Part shown: positions 33,732-46,128 of the stretch, in pieces | Layout of the letters: each line of letters opens with the position of its first letter | How positions within the stretch are numbered: the first letter of the stretch is position 1 | Assembly: GCF_018873765.1 (NCBI RefSeq) | Contig: NC_057916.1 | Span: 25,839,001 to 25,903,000 of the forward strand | DNA length: 64,000 nucleotides | Reading direction: 5' to 3' | Origin: Telopea speciosissima | Lineage: Eukaryota > Streptophyta > Magnoliopsida > Proteales > Proteaceae | Notes under the pieces: generated by a model | Databases searched by the model: none | Told to the model about the DNA's origin: nothing | What the model saw: the letters and a program-made list of their open reading frames with translations, nothing else | Translations under genes and position numbers: made by a program

Positions 33732-35661
33732 CGTTTTCCCTTTCCTGCGTATACGATTCTCTTCCCACAGGAAATGACCAGTTACTAGTTACTACACTCG
33801 CCACTCACCACCACCACAATACCCTCTCCTCGTGCCTCACCCTGATTTTTCCGCTGAAACGCCCTACTACTATTTACTTAAACCGTGGGGGCCACATCAT
33901 CCACCATGAGTGTGAGGCGGCTGTGCTTCACTAAATTCCAAAAGTATTCCCCTCTCACTCTCAGCGTCCATACCTACTTTAATAGGGAGGGGACTTGGAA
34001 CTCTCTGTTCGTCCAAGGCAGTGATCGGGTAACAAAAGCTCCCTGTTCTTCCACTCACAATACTAAATTAATTTACTAACCACAAGTGTCCACGGAGATG
34101 CCCACTCCAAGATGCTCGCTGACTGTGTAATAAGTGGTACTAAAGAAGAGACCTCACGAGTCTCACACACCAGTAAAGAAGAACAGCCAGAAAACTTCAC
34201 GGAGTTGCCCAGATATTGAATAGCTTTGCAGCTTAGAGTGGTTCTTATTGGTGGACCTAATGTCCTGTGTTTTACTTGTCTAAGTTTCAGCATAGTCTGA
34301 ATTTGCCAAATAACAAAATAAAGGTCAAGGTCTCACCACCGCGAAGTCTGAGGAGAATTATAATGTGACAACCTTACCCTTGCACCGAGGTGCAAGATCC
34401 ACCCTCAAGGAATACATTGAATCTTGATTTTATATTTGACATAGGATCAATCCATATCATATACCAAGTATCAAAAACTCGTTTATCAAAAAAATAAGTA
34501 ACAAAAAATCAGAATTAGAATTTTCAGATCACTTTAGAACATGGCAAAACCACAAGGCATGCTGATTTACTTCCGTGTGCTAGAATCTTTTTTTTTTTTT
34601 ACATTGATTTATTTAGTTTCTTATATAGAGGCCCCTCTTTTAAGCCACAGAGAGCTGATACGATAATAATCCAACTAGATCACTACCGTTTGTTTGTCCA
34701 AATTTTTTTTATTACTAGAGCACCCCTAGAATCCTCCACATTTCAAACTTCATGGCTCGTCGACCATAGCATCTAATGGATTTTATTTCTTATAATATAT
34801 AGCTATTTAATTATCATAAATATATAATATATACATATATATAAATAGAGAGAAAGAACGCCAACTAGTCCCGTGCAACCCCTGCTCAGGCACAGGAGAT
34901 CACCGTGCCCTCATGGTGTGTCTAGGCTCAGGGGCACTCCCCTTCGTCTCTCACCACCCCTATAAAATGACATCTCTGACCTTATTGGGGGGAGGAGAGA
35001 GATCTCCAGGACAGATTTGTGAATTAAGTTTGGTCCATATTTGTCCTCGATAAATGAGAGATCTCCAGGACAGATGTATGAAGTAAGTTTGGTAAATATT
35101 TGTCCTCGACAAATATCAACAAAGATAGATATTTATTGCTGGATAGATAAGAATCTATGGTAATGTCAATACAAATATTGACCAAAACTTACTTGCCACA
35201 TCTGCACTATCTTGTGGGGGTGAGGGTATGATTTTTTATTGTTGTTTTTTGTAAGCAGCTATTGTTGTTGGTATTAATATACACACGTGTTGCTGAAGAT
35301 GTAGCAGATTTCAGAAAACATGTGAAAGTCCTACACCTGGTGTCTCCAACTCTATTTCAAGTTGCCAACTAAGAGTGGGACTTTGAGCAATTTACAAGCA
35401 TCAATTTGGTAATCAACCAATTGCTCACATATTGGGGCTCATTTATTCAACCAAATATCTTTACACAAACAAATTATATCACTGAGAACTTCAGATACCA
35501 CCAGAATCCAAAAAGCCTTTCAGCAGTCCAACAAAGTGGCAAAAACAGGGCAGATAGCCAGATAGTATAGAATTCCTACATATCAGTGTCAATCTCCATT
35601 TACAAGATTTATTTTTTCCTATATATACAAAAAAGAAAAAGTAATAGCAACCATATCTTTC
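33732..35661. other. CPA promoter side and spacer to VAMP727 3' end
   Basis: The CPA 5' flank lies at 33732 to about 34100, with no clear TATA box. Beyond it are an AT-rich stretch, a copy-like segment of the dispersed family (about 34858-34985) and a 59-bp tandem duplication (34997-35114). VAMP727 transcription ends here from the opposite side, with its 3' UTR below 35661. No other exon was recognised. Confidence 0.45.
34997..35114. repeat. 59-bp tandem duplication
   Basis: Two adjacent copies of GAGAGATCTCCAGGACAGAT... start at 34997 and 35056 and both end in TTTGTCCTCGA(T/C)AAAT. They differ at a handful of positions, indicating a fairly recent local duplication in non-coding DNA. Confidence 0.85.
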
Positions 35662-38600
35662 TCATGCCCTTGAACATGTGAATCCTCTGCAAACCATTAG
35701 CCATAGTATAATAATGAGTGCAATAATTGCTCCTCCAACCATCAGCTTGAATCTGAGATTTTGCAGCCACATCTTCCGCCGGAGTTGTCTGCCTTGCCTC
35801 TGAAAGCTATCTGCCTATAATCATAACAAAGAAACCCAGACACCGGTCAAACTTTATGAACTCTCAAGATCAACTCAAAAAGAATAGTACCACAATGGTT
35901 CAAAGTACCTGGAACTGAAGGTTTTCAGTTTTATCCACCAGAAGTTCAATCTTTTCACCACGGTCCAACACCTGAAACTCACTAGGTTAGTTTGAAGGAT
36001 TCAATATATTCAATCTTTCCAAAGTTTGACTAGACCAACTGGTTAAACAGGATTCTCCAACAGCAACAATTAACATTTGGCGGGATCTTGAGAAGGTGAA
36101 AGTAAAACCCCGTTCCCAAATGCTGAAACATTCAACCAGAAAATCAACTTCCAGTCCGAATCATTTGAGAAGCGAAACTATTCTCAAAACACTACATCAA
36201 ACCTATGAGCTGATATTTGATTTTGAAGACCATTTAGGTATCCATGGCTTCAAAATGACTTGAAAGATGGGCGAACTGAAAGTTTGCAGGTAGACTAATG
36301 CAAGAACACACACACACACACAGATTTAGTTTTAGTTAACACTAGGATTTTTTGGGGAAGGATGACTAGGATTTGACTGGTAGTTAACAGTGGAAATACG
36401 TATAAAGTAGGGAGATGATGCAGCCAGCCAATCTAGATTCCAGATTAGGAATCAAAGATCAGATTGGCTGCTCCACAGGACCAGATCTGAAACATTTTCC
36501 TGATAAAACAAGGTTGAAAAGGCAAGCCGATTTGTTAATTGCAACAGCCTGCGATTGGAAAAGAAAGAGAAGAGACTAGGGGGTGTTCTGGGACTGCGAA
36601 CAGTACCTGTAAACAGTTAAAAGAGAGGGCCGAGGGGAAGAGCTCATAGCTCACACACACTCAAACAAATAAACTCTTATTCAACTGAGTAGTTTGAGAG
36701 GGGATTACATCCTTAAAAAAAAAAACACTTTAAAGTAGAAACCTAGTAACCTTCAAACACCTTTAACACCTAGATATATATATATATAGTCTTAACAAAA
36801 TTAAACAACTACTAAGTAATCTAATGGACTCAAACACTAACACCAACTGGATTAGCATTAATGAGACTAACCTTCGATAAATTACTAGACTCAAACTACT
36901 TAACCCCCAAGACTAAGAGGACGGCACATGTTAGAATACTAAATTCGTGAAAATCCTATGAACCTAAAATTTGGGCCTTATAATTGAACCCATAAAAAAT
37001 AAAAACATTTAAAACAAAAGCCCTCAACCAAATACTATTGAAACAGGCCCTAATGTTGCACCGTAACTGCATTAGAAGATGCTAATTAAGTTTATATTAT
37101 ATATAAACTATGGGCTGTTGAACTAGAAGGTTCCAAATGATTGTGCTTTGGATATGAAAACCTTGTATGATGTGTGCTTAGTTGTTCTAACATGTTTGTT
37201 AATGTGCTAAGAAAATGATGAAACCCAAGTACAGAGGTGCAACTATTGATAGAAGAAAAGACAAGTTGTTTGAAAAAGATCAATTGTCTACAAACTTACG
37301 TGATGAAGTGATGAACTATTGAACTTCCATAAAGCGAAAGATTGATCCAGCTTTGAAGAACAAATAGACGAATACATCAAGATGATAGTGGATCAAGTTG
37401 AAGACATCTGAAAACATAAGGTTGCTCTTTATTGGTTTATTCATGTAATCTTTCTTGTGAAAGCCGAAGCAAAAGTCAACTAAAAACCTAAATAAACAAA
37501 ACCCAAGAAAATAGGTGGTTTGGCTTAGAAAACTATATGATTTTATTGTTCACGGATATTGAAGTTGATTTCTTGAAAACCTAAATGGTTTTAATGCTTC
37601 CCATTTTTGAGGAAACAAACTCTCGACTCGAACAGCTAGTTTGTTGCCTATATAAAGGCTAGAGTCACCTAAATATTATAAGTAACTACACTTAAACGAA
37701 AATATCATCTTGGGAAGGGCTATGATCTTGTGAGAATCATTTGTGCTTAAATTGGTACAGTTACAAATTTGTAAGCATTCATTTTGCTGTGTTAGCTTGT
37801 GTAGCTCAGTGTGTACTTCGTGTACTTGTGCTTATAGATGTGTTCTACAGCAGGAGTTAAAAATCCTTGATCTCTGTGATCTGGGTAGAAATCCTTGTCC
37901 TGTGTGGCTCAGGTAAGAAATCTTTGGCCTATGTGGCTCAGGTAAGAAATCCTTGGTCTGTGTCGCTCGGGAAAGAAATCCTCGATCCGTGTGATCCAAG
38001 TGCTCAATCCAAAGGACTGTGATTGAGAGGTATAAGGGTTGATTCTTGCCATTTGGAAAGGGATCCTTCATAGTGGAAATCCTTGACCTGTGTGGCCCGG
38101 GAAGTGGGTATAGGATTGGTGAATTCAAACCATTCAAAATCTCATATGTGCATCGTTGTCTCTATCTCTATATCTCCCTTGCACTCACCACACTACAAGT
38201 ACTTGTTAAGATCTTTCACGGCACTCAATATGTTTTTTTTCCTTAAATCTTTACATTTGTTTGCCATAGTGTGTTTATGAGTATATGTTTAAATTTATAA
38301 AAACCCAATTCACCCCTCCCCCTCTTGGATTGCTTTCAATCCTATATGGACTAATATGGTCTGTTCCACACATTATGCACAATTCTGTATTCTACCAAAC
38401 TATAACAGAGTAACAAACTGATTTGTGAGTTGGCTCAAATTCAATAGGTTCAGAAATAGTACCCCTGGGCAGAAGGTAACTATCACCCAACTATATGTTA
38501 CCAGCACACTTAAAACAGACCAGTACCCATGTCCGGCATGTATGGATGCACACTCTAAGACCAAGAAGGAATGAACACTTGTATACATGTGCCTAATAGT

Positions 38601-41600
38601 GTTGAGAGAGAGAGAGAGAGATTGATGCAGTTAGACGTTGGGTTAATTAGGATTACTTAAGAGATAATAATGTAATTTGTTTTCCTTTATCTTTATTTTG
38701 TTAAGAGTCATTACTGGCAAGTAGGAATTAAGAGTTTGTTTCAGTTATTGAGTCCAAGTTAGAGTCAAATTTCATTTCAGTTTTAGAGCTTGAATAGGTT
38801 TGGTTTTACTTGTTTGCAACTCATTAAATAAATTCTTGTAGTCCACCGTTGGACAGAATTTTGGATGAAAAGTTATTTTGGGTTGAAACTGATGGCTACC
38901 TTGAGCTGACGTACCTCCCTCTCCTCTAATTCTCTCTCTTATCTCCATTTTCCCCGTCCTTTATTTTACTTTCTTTCCTTCTACCTTTACTGCAATACTC
39001 TGTTCATACAGTACTATTTGTCCAGCAAGAGGGAACTCGATCTTTCTCTGGTTTTCTTTTTTCAATCTCAGATTCACTGGTCTGATTCCCTACCACAGGG
39101 CGACCATTTCTGTGGGAACAGCAACTTAAAGCCTGCTGGATTCGTTAGTTACAGAGTTCATTTCAGATCCCATCCTCTCCAGTCCACCAGATTCAGTTTC
39201 AGCCTTTAGGTACCATCTAATCACTTGATATCCTGGGTGTATGCTGCTTGGAATCGATGGGACCTCAAGTTAGCAACCTTCACTTGCAATTTCAGAACAA
39301 ATCAAGTTCATATGTGAGAGTTCCCTCACCTGAAACGAGTCTAGGATCTCCACTGGATGTACCTAACATGAGGTTGAATAAGAAGAAGAAGCTTCTTCTT
39401 ATTTATTATTAAAGGCGCAACTCCTGTTATTCCCATAAAAGCTCTCATGTTAATAGACTCAGCTTATATTTCAATCCCACGTCATGTTAAAACCCAGATA
39501 AGCTGACCTCCTCAATTTAAGTTACTGTTTCGCCCCCAACTCCTTTAATCCTTTCAAAAAGGGTCTTAGTTGTACTGTGAATTTACAGAATTGCCACTCA
39601 ACCATTAAATTGAGTTATCTATTATTCTTGTGGGCCAATAGCAATTGAGCACTGGATCGCATCCGAGAGAGAGTTACTGAGATGCAGTTTGGGAATGTTC
39701 TCTGGAACAATACATAATAATGGCTAGATGATGATGTGCACAACAAGTGCACTGATTTTGGGTGCTAATAAGCTACCATGTGACAGTAATAGCCAGTCTG
39801 TAGGAAAGGGTTCCCACACAGGGTGCATAGGATACGTGGCCCCTAATTGTAGAAGTACTTTGAACATTTCGATACCACATAGATACTCATAAGATATAGA
39901 TACTTGAGACCTAAAAAAGAATTGTTTTACACCCACATGGGTCCTCAAACCTAGTTTTGAGGTTTGCGGAGTTCTAAGACCCTCTATACCCACACAATGA
40001 CGACAATAGCTCAAACCAACATTGAACAGTCATGCAATTGATTCCAATCATTGCTACACCCAGCATGGAAGAACTGTTTATTTTGTTCTCCGACAAAGTG
40101 ATTTCATAGGCCAACAGCTAAATAAATTCACATTGAAAATCACATCTGTCCGATTCATTCAATCAAACAAGAAGTCACCCAAATAATGATTTGTTTCTCA
40201 TCTTTGTTCAAATCTCAGTCCAAAATACACTACAACTTTTCTAATGTAGACCAGTCCACAAGAGGATGGTAAATTTCAGGTCTAGCAACAGTAAATACTT
40301 CGATCAATTCTCAAATTTGTAGGAAATTTCAGAACAATAAAATAAAAACAAGAAATCGAAGAAGGGAAGAAGAAGATTGGGTAGTCTCTCTCAGACTCAG
40401 GTCTCTCACCCACGACCTCTCACTATATTTTGGTCTCTCACCACCGGCATCTCACCATTCTCTCTCACAGAGCAAAGCATAAAGCTATGTTTTTTCTCTC
40501 AATTTTATTACTCAAATTTGTGTACAAGGCTGTAGCCCATTACAAACTTATATAGAAGACTCAAAAACAGACTCAAACACTAAAAATGAAAAAAGCCTAA
40601 CCCAATCCTTGACTAATAAGGTAACATAAACTGGCTAGGAAACTATAATAATGAAAGAAACAGACTCAAAACAGAACTCTAACTAAACTAATGAAGAAAA
40701 TCCCATTTTCCTACTTTCTACCCATACTTTAGGCCCATTAAAGTGGCTCATATAACGAAAACTCATGGGATCAAAGACCCAACGCTTATTTCTAATAAAA
40801 TAAGCCCTTTAGATGACTTATCTGCATCATATTCCCTTATCCATCCTTCATCCAGACTTTCATGTAGTTCAGTCTTTCTAAATCAGTTTTTTGTTCAAAT
40901 ATTATATGACCATTTTTGGCATATGACAGTAGGTGAAAGTTTTGCAATCAGCAACCCACAAATAAAATTGGCAAGTGGGCACATTTGTTCTGCCACATGG
41001 AAGAGTGATGTAGCAATTCTTACCGTTGGATATCTAGGAAATAGTCTAATTTGCAACAGGTCAAATTCCGGCCTCAAATTCAATCATTTATCCTCCCACC
41101 GAATGCCATAAACTCCCGCATACGTCCATGCACCCGTGCACCCTCTTGGTAGTCTTGGATTCTTCCATGCTTTGTTTTGCCACATGGTCAACTCCCAAAA
41201 GGGCAGAAACTTGACATGTAGGCAGGGAATCTTGGGGTCGACCAATCTATAAATTTCAGCCCCACCTGATTTGTCATGTGGTAGATCTAGACGCCCACCA
41301 ACTGTTTTTTCCCCGTTGGTTTCTGCCCACCAAAACTGCTACCATGACGGTTTAATATCAAAGAAAAGAAAGAACAAAAAGGCAGAGATTGACCACTTCT
41401 CCTGTTCCCTACTGTATCACTGATTAATTTCTAAACACATGATAATTTCCCTAGCTGTTCATCAGACAGAAAATGAAGGGTTGTATTCTTGTTCCTGTTA
41501 TTAGTGCACATATCCTCACAAGGATCTGAGTATCTTAGGTCCCTCATTACATGCTGAAAATAAGCAGTTATGCCCCACATCTAGGCATGTAATTATGTAT

Positions 41601-44600
41601 GAAAAGGATAAATCAATTACACGTGGAAACCAGAATAAAGGACCCACATAAGAATTACATGAGTTTAATGAAATTATAGAATATGATTGCTAAGAGATCC
41701 CACCAGAATCATGACAACAAAGAATGACATACAACATGTCTCATTAGGTAGTGATCTCAAGATCTTTTTCAATTAGCACTTTTGGTCCGCCTGCGTCTGG
41801 GCACAGGGCGCCGCACACGGCCAGGTAGCATTCTCTTTCCCATTTCCACCTTTCCATGGGGGGTTGGCGGCCTTTTTAGGTAGCATTCTTTCTCCCATAC
41901 CCTATTGTAATATTATTGAATATATGTAGTAAGTGTTGGAATTTTTATTTTATTTTTTTTTTTTGGACTGCTTGGAACAGTTTAGGAATCGGAACCGGCC
42001 CACCCATTAGTTAATGGTCCTGGACCTCAGGTTTGGAACCGATTAGCTTATTGGTCCGGTTCTGGTCCTGACCCCTTAGGGCCAGAACCACCGGACCAAA
42101 TGACACCCCTACTTTTGGATACACATAGCATAGTTCTACCATTTTTTTTATGGTTTTCCTTTAGTTTCTCCCCTTGTCCTCAATTGCAATTCCCCAGAAT
42201 TCATCAGAACAAAGTAAAATAGCACATAGCTTTACAGATTATAACACTTCCAGAATCCAACAGGAAATATACATAAATACAAAGCTAAATGCTTGGGAGA
42301 ACAAGAAATAGATATTGAATGCTTACATGGAGTCATGATCTAATATATATATATATATATATATTGGCAAAAAGAATTCTGATTGGCTGCGTGACTGGCG
42401 CATTCTCCACGCAGCCAGTCTTAAGGCCGTTGGATTGATTTGATTTAAACCATTGGATCTAATCAAGGGATTAATCATGTAACTAAATACTAAAACATAG
42501 TACATTTTGAAAGAAATACGTAAAGTGTTCGTATATGTCGCAGGTTAAACAGGTAACCATATCCTCACTCTCTATCATGTTACATCTCTTCTAGGGCTTT
42601 TACAGATATCTTTTTCAGCTACCTGCTATTATCACTGCGACTGGCACCGGCTCCCACCCTCCCTCTCTCTCGTTGGAAAGTCTGTCTATAAGTTGAGTCA
42701 CAAGTCAGAGGGTACCAGTTTTCTTTGGGTTGATCTGGTTCTAGATCACGCTGCTTTGGGAGATCACCCTCATTGTCACCCTCCTGACTCTTCTGGTCTT
42801 CCTCCAGAGTGCCATGATCCGGCCAGGCCTAGGGTTAGTGAGGAGGAGAATACGCCTATGGATTTGGGTCAGCAAGGCACTTTCTCTCAAAGTCTTGCAA
42901 ACAAGAACAGAAGACCAACAAAGCTTAAGAAGCCGGTAGGGGGAGCACAGTCCTCCGAATTCTGTTAGATGATTTGCTTCTCTTGGTTCTTGAAAGGCTG
43001 ATGGGGCCAAGGCATCATATCCCTCTATGTATGGGTTTCTGCCTGGGGTTTGGCCATCTCGAAATTTCACTTCCTTTGTTTTTTCTCCTTGGCTGTGAAT
43101 TGTTTTTCCAAGTGTGAGTGGTCCTTTTGCTAGCATTGTGTTGCTCTTCCTGAGGTGTGTCCCTTTAAGGTCGAGTTTCTTGTAGGTTGTTGTGGTCCGC
43201 TTGGACGTGTTCATTCCTTTTCCTCTTGTTAGTGCCTTTTCTTCTGAGAAATGTGTTCGCGATGATGCAGATTTATCACCAAACTGGGCTTCTTTGCATA
43301 GGAATAAGTCTAGGGTTGGGTTGTATACATTTTGGGCCTTTCATCCCATGGGCTTTCAATGTAATAGGCCACTTTTATGGGCCTAAAGTATGTGTAATAA
43401 GGTTGCATACGGGATTAGTTAGTTTATTTCTTTACTTAATTATTTTTAAGGTGTTTTGGGTTAGTTCAATTGAACTGGTTCTATGTGATTCAATTTAAGT
43501 TGCTAGTAAGTGTTTTAGTGGGGCTGGATTAGTATTCTATAAGTCCAGTCCTATTTTGAGTCCATTTCCTTTGTTATTTCACTTTCCTAGTCAATTTAGG
43601 TTACCTAATAGGTTAAGGATTGGGTTAGGCCTTTCCTTTTTAGTAGTGGAGTCTATTTTTGAGTCTTTTATATATGGTTGTAAGGGGGGCAAGTATTGAA
43701 CATAAATTTCGATATTAATAAAAAGCTTTTTGCTGCTCTTCTTCTCCTTTGAACATTCATTGCCAGTTTCCTCCATGTGAGATGGCAATGGGGCCCACAC
43801 AATCTGATCTTTATCCTCCCAATTCTGAGAATTAACATCCCTACAAATCAGTAGGTCAATAGCTATATTCTTCCCAAAATAAGGCTGGCTCGACGGGTTT
43901 AATTAAACCCAGAATATGAGCTGAAAAACATAACCAATCTGCATCAGTTAGACACTGTAGTGGGTCAGATTGGGGTTAGGTTACTTGTAATCTAGCCTTG
44001 CATTAGTTAAAAAAAAAAAACCTAGAAGAGACATAAGAGAGGAGAGCAGAATGAGATGAAAGAGAGAGAATAAAGGATACCAGTTACATGTTAAACCCTC
44101 GATCTATACAAATACTTTACATATTTCTTTCAAAATATACTATGTTTTAGTGTTTAGTTAAATAATTAATGCCTTGATTAAATTCAATAGTTGTATTCAA
44201 ATCGAACCAATCCAATGGCCTTAAGACCGGCTGCGTGGAAAATGCACCAGCCCCACAGCCAGTCGGATGCCCACGTATTAGTTTTCCTCTTAACATTTGA
44301 GAAAAGTCAGAACATTTAAAACACCAAAACAGAACAGATTTCAAAAAGGGGGAAAAAGTACCTTTTCGATATTGTCCATCATTACCCCTTTGACCTCTGT
44401 TATTTGAGCCTTCAGCTTGGACAGCTTACTTATCTCTTCTGGATGGCTCATGCAATATTGCATATGCTCCTTAAGCCGGGGCCTGTTCAGCATAATACAG
44501 ATTATCAAATCAATAAACAAACTTAAATGGCTAATACCATTACATGCAGAAACTATTAACGCATACCCAAATTCTCTGTCGAGACTGTACGCAATACTAA

Positions 44601-45040
44601 ATCTGTCTTCAAATAAATCATCATCGTCATCATCAGCAAGTGGGTGTGTACTATCACTGCCAATGCTTGCACCATACTGCTGTTTAAAATCATCTTTCAC
44701 CCGCTCAAGAAGCACGAAGGGCATGCTCCTCCCAACTGCTTCATCAGCAACAACAAGGAAGACTGCAGGACGAGAGTACTATATGATTAAACATGACAGT
44801 AGCTAAGAAAGGAGCTCAATCACAAAAGATCAGAAGGGAATAACTCGTACCAAATCCACTATCAATGAGGAAGTTGAATGTGTAACCATCACATGAGTAG
44901 GTGTATTTATTGCTATTTGAAGGCAGTTTCTGCAAGCACTGAATTGCAATAGTGCTGAAATTCCCAGAGAATGATGTGTGCTCCGCTAGTACAATGGTCC
45001 CCTTTGCAACAAAACTATATATTAATCCTCTTTGACTCAT
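35662..45040 (-). CDS. VAMP727: Vesicle-associated membrane protein 727 (longin R-SNARE), 5 coding exons
   Basis: Exons in coding order are 44851-45040, 44567-44762, 44362-44482, 35909-35971 and 35662-35814. They join in phase to 723 nt, 240 residues, the same length as Arabidopsis VAMP727. It is a tail-anchored R-SNARE that in Arabidopsis pairs with SYP22/VTI11/SYP51 for late-endosome-to-vacuole fusion, and also functions at the plasma membrane. The longin domain spans 1 to about 125 (start [15 protein letters not shown]). The seed-plant-specific acidic insertion lies at about 95-117 with [14 protein letters not shown]. The SNARE motif is at about 145-205 with the zero-layer Arg173 ([18 protein letters not shown]). 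A transmembrane anchor follows at about 214-232. Intron 3 is 8.39 kb and full of transposons. Confidence 0.97.
37116..38340 (+). mobile_element. Copia-type LTR (solo or fragment)
   Basis: Starts with TGTTGAACTAG. It contains repeated 'tgtg(t)ggctcaggtaagaaatcctt' units (about 37890-37985) and ends in 'cccaattcacccctcccc' plus 'tcttggattgc', features I associate with LTRs of plant copia elements. No primer-binding site, gag or pol follows, so it is a solo LTR or remnant. The borders are approximate and I could not confirm a 5-bp target duplication. Confidence 0.5.
40390..40760 (-). mobile_element. LTR-like segment, antisense member of a pair
   Basis: The reverse complement reads GGCCTAAAGTATGGGTAGAA, then AAGGATTGGGTTAGGC, TTTTTGAGTCTTCTATATAA and TTTGAGTAATAAAATTGAGA. 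The same order of motifs occurs in direct orientation at 43330-43760. TATA-like and AATAAA-like motifs near the end suggest an LTR U3-R region. No internal domain is attached. Confidence 0.5.
42379..44266. mobile_element. Long-TIR DNA element, about 1.9 kb
   Basis: Bases 42379-42602 and 44025-44266 are inverted copies over 200 bp or more. Shared blocks are CCACGCAGCC(A/G)GTCTTAAGG, 'attggatt', 'taatcaagg', 'aaaacatagta' and 'ttttgaaagaaata.gtaaag', and finally 'tctcttctaggg/t'. The interior carries an LTR-like segment (43330-43760) and an open stretch (42693-42968) without recognised domain. Its right end lies only about 95 bp from VAMP727 exon 3. The superfamily is undecided (MULE or foldback) because no target duplication was found. 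Confidence 0.7.
43330..43760 (+). mobile_element. LTR-like segment, sense member of a pair
   Basis: Contains GGGCCTAAAGTATGTGTAAT, GGATTGGGTTAGGCC, TTTTTGAGTCTTTTATATAT and ATTAATAAAAAGC in the same order as the reverse complement of 40390-40760. It lies inside the long-TIR element, suggesting nested insertion or capture. No coding domain was seen. Confidence 0.5.
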
Positions 45041-46119
45041 GGCTCAGTTATGGCTTCAAATATTCCAAGATCCGCAAGAGCTGTCCACCAGTTCCATAAT
45101 ATGTTGCCACCCAAGAAGAAACACAAAAACCCTAGGTTAACAGGTTTGAATTTTACACAAGGACAATGCAAAACTTCCCTTTGCTAGTAACAAAAACATA
45201 AATTCTGTTTCCCAGATACATTAAATAGGAGCTCTAACCCATGTCCAATACGTCACTTTTGAATAGACAACGCTGTCAAATGGTTCTATAATACCGTTAT
45301 CTAGTGATGCATGTTCCGACATAGTTCAGGTCAAAGGCAAAAGAGAAAAAATGAAATAAACAAATTCAGTTATAATAACCCAATAGGCGAGATATGAGAG
45401 GGGAAATGAGTATGCTGCAATAGACTTTCATAAGGAAAGCTGCCAATTCAAGCTATAGAACGAGATGCAGAAACCGGAACAGAAAGGCACATTCATAAGT
45501 AGATTTCATTTCCCTGAATTCCTTTTTCCAAAATATACGTCTCAAGAAAGTGCTACTAAGTTACACACAACCCCCCTCCCCCTCTCTCTTCCCAAACAAA
45601 AAACCCAAAAAAAAACCTTTATATAATCCGCGAAAGAACAATTAAACAAGAAAACAAACAATTAACGCCATATGAACTCAGCAGTAACAGAATTAATATG
45701 TTAACTTGATATCTCACACCAAGAAAACTAAAAACGTGACGAAGTGAGATCCAATACGCCGCAAGCAACAGGATTCTGACCATGATAGATGGAACAAATA
45801 CAGCAAACAATACAGAGAAAAGGAGATACAGAACAATAAAATTTGAACCAAAACCTAGATCTTGGCATGTCGAAAGATAAAGAAACTCAACTATCAAACC
45901 TGAGAATTTCCAGAGCAAATTGTATCGAAAGGCGAGTTGAAGATAAACGAGACAAGATCAAAGAATGAAAGGGGTATGTGTGGATGTGGAAGTTAAGGTC
46001 AAACCTGAAACCCTTATTTGATACTTCGTGGTTAAGAAAACGGGGAAGCGTAGAAACTCTCGCAGTTGGACTCTGTAGATTGATTAACTGCAAAACATCG
46101 GGTTTTACTTTCGACGTTA
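45041..46119 (-). promoter_or_regulatory. VAMP727 leader and proximal promoter
   Basis: The start codon at 45040 is preceded on the reverse strand by acceptor-like sequence (GGTGGACAG near 45088). Possible leader-exon donors are CAG|GTTTGA at about 46010 and CAG|GTTTGAT at about 45900, consistent with one 5'UTR intron, but the exact pair cannot be fixed. The transcription start probably lies near 46050-46110, immediately next to the inserted Mutator-like element. Confidence 0.4.
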
Positions 46120-46128
46120 AAAGATAAA

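Larger units (their letters stand above)
35972..44361 (-). other. VAMP727 intron 3 (8.39 kb), nested transposons
   Basis: Separates SNARE-motif exons 3 and 4 and is phase 0. It contains AC and TA microsatellites (about 36308-36322, 36774-36788), an LTR-like segment (37116-38340), a GA microsatellite (about 38604-38620), two related LTR-like segments in opposite orientation (40390-40760 and 43330-43760), a hAT-type right end (about 41950-42111, ending GACACCCCTA) and a long-inverted-repeat element (42379-44266). No other host exon was found. Confidence 0.85.

Noticed and set aside
37890-37985. CRISPR-like short direct repeats
   Set aside because: The repeats are adjacent and imperfect without unique spacers, and the DNA is nuclear plant sequence.
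37832-38137. Repetitive reverse-strand frame with recurring HTDRGFL-like units
   Set aside because: It is the translation of short tandem repeats inside an LTR, not a protein-coding repeat gene.
42693-42968. 91-codon frame inside the long-TIR element as a possible gag or captured exon
   Set aside because: No zinc knuckle or known domain could be recognised, and the overlapping antisense frame is equally open.
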